Source: Lachnospiraceae bacterium (GTDB lineage: Bacteria > Bacillota > Clostridia > Lachnospirales > Lachnospiraceae). From it: a stretch of DNA of 6,187 nucleotides. The position numbers and the translations under genes are program-made. The notes below the pieces were generated by a model. The model did no database searches and had not been told where the DNA came from. It worked only from the letters and a program-made list of their open reading frames with translations. This document shows, one piece after another, positions 5,670-6,187 of the stretch (position 1 is its first letter; the number at the start of each line of letters is the position of its first letter). The stretch spans positions 1 to 6,187 of the forward strand of contig CAAEAB010000016.1 of assembly GCA_900753685.1 (NCBI GenBank), given 5' to 3'.

Positions 5670-6170
5670 ATGGCATTTATTGATGATTTAAAACAGGGTA
5701 TTAGTGATGTGACAAAAACAGTTTATGAAAAATCAGGACAGTTCGTTGAAATTCAGAAATTACGTTTAAAAAAGAATTCTTTGAGCAATGAACTAAAAGC
5801 GACCTATGTTGAAATCGGCAAGATGGTTTATGAAGAGAAAAAAGCGGGCGCAGAATTTTCGGGTCCGGTTGTCCAGTTGTGCCAGAAGGTCGATATGGGA
5901 TTGGAAGCCATTCAGGAAGTGGAAACACAGATTGAAGAGGCAAAGGCCAGAAATGAAATGGATGATGATGATTTTGATGTAGACGATATTTTTGAAGATG
6001 AAGATATCGAAGAGGCGGCCGCTGAGGAAGCCAAAGCGGCAGAAGCGGTGGATGAAGCTATAGTCGAGGCGCAGGAAGTTGCTGCAGAGGCAGAAGAAGT
6101 GGCCGCAGAGGCTGTGGAAGCTGAAGAAATTGCGGCAGCGGCTGCAGAGGAAGTCAAGGAAGAAAAATAA
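5670..6170 (+). CDS. Small coiled-coil protein with acidic Ala/Glu-rich tail
   Basis: I do not recognise a named gene. The protein has 166 residues. Residues 1-95 are charged and helical and predict a coiled coil (EIQKLRLKKNSLSNELKATY at 27-46, then 72-95). The opening MAFIDDLKQGISDVT and the following IGKMVYEEKK resemble the N-terminal half of small clostridial proteins that usually end in a zinc ribbon. Here no cysteine pair follows. Instead there is an Asp/Glu block (97-116) and a tail almost wholly of Ala, Glu and Val with a 7-residue period. No signal peptide or membrane helix is visible. The ATG at 5670 has AAAGGAGG (5655-5662) 7 nt upstream. It lies 25 nt after the subtilase gene, in a likely operon, so a scaffold, adaptor or substrate role for the ClpX or protease partner is possible but unproven. 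Confidence 0.8.
   Translation: MAFIDDLKQGISDVTKTVYEKSGQFVEIQKLRLKKNSLSNELKATYVEIGKMVYEEKKAGAEFSGPVVQLCQKVDMGLEAIQEVETQIEEAKARNEMDDDDFDVDDIFEDEDIEEAAAEEAKAAEAVDEAIVEAQEVAAEAEEVAAEAVEAEEIAAAAAEEVKEEK
6075..6116 (+). repeat. Imperfect 21-bp tandem repeat in the tail of the coiled-coil gene
   Basis: Two adjacent 21-nt units (6075-6095 and 6096-6116) match at 16 of 21 positions and encode EVAAEAE and EVAAEAV. A degenerate third unit follows. The period equals seven residues, so the encoded tail keeps a heptad-like helical repeat. Slippage-driven length change between strains is likely. Confidence 0.5.
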
Positions 6171-6187
6171 TTAAATGAAACTAGAAA

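Noticed and set aside
5912..6157. Minus-strand Ser/Ala-rich frame opposite the end of the coiled-coil gene
   Set aside because: It is the antisense reading of GAA/GCA-type repeats in the + strand gene and has no ribosome binding site.

Overview
The window reads as chromosome of a low-to-mid GC Gram-positive anaerobe, most likely a Lachnospiraceae-type member of the Clostridia. The reasons are strong GGAGG-type ribosome binding sites before every gene, a TTG start, a near-consensus sigma-A promoter, and the gene types themselves: a GtrA-like membrane protein, a membrane-anchored HtrA, a ClpX homologue and a Csp-like cytosolic subtilase. This placement is an inference from style, not from a marker gene. 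All five protein genes lie on the + strand.

Positions 1-550 hold no supportable protein gene. They contain AT-rich intergenic DNA with one small inverted repeat (60-82), then a strong promoter (TTGTCA-N17-TATAAT, 217-245), and directly behind it a 263-bp imperfect inverted repeat (266-528). That repeat folds on itself as a long hairpin and forms most of the 5' leader of the first gene. It looks like either a MITE-like fold-back element inserted between promoter and gene, or a structured leader RNA.

Positions 551-952 encode a four-helix GtrA-family membrane protein. The 90-bp gap that follows carries four direct repeats at an exact 11-bp period (core WTCACAA, 953-996) leading into an extended -10 box. 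This is the classic layout of an OmpR/PhoB-family response-regulator site at an activator-dependent promoter, and it drives htrA (1043-2377), a membrane-anchored serine protease with one PDZ domain.

After a 92-bp gap with a 10-bp stem-loop come three tightly spaced genes, with gaps of 28 and 25 nt. They are a divergent ClpX-type unfoldase with zinc finger (2470-3897), a cytosolic Csp-like S8 serine protease with an inserted beta-rich domain (3926-5644), and a small coiled-coil protein with an acidic, alanine/glutamate-rich tail (5670-6170). The ClpX homologue keeps the ATPase residues and the IGF loop that docks ClpP, but it has lost the RKH substrate-entry loop and has an enlarged linker behind the zinc finger. 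There is no clpP next to it.

Taken together, htrA, the clpX paralogue, the subtilase and the coiled-coil protein look like a protein quality-control cluster that combines surface proteolysis with cytosolic unfolding and proteolysis, probably under envelope-stress control. That they work as one system is a hypothesis. The window ends 17 bp after the last stop codon, so the 3' end of the operon is not visible.
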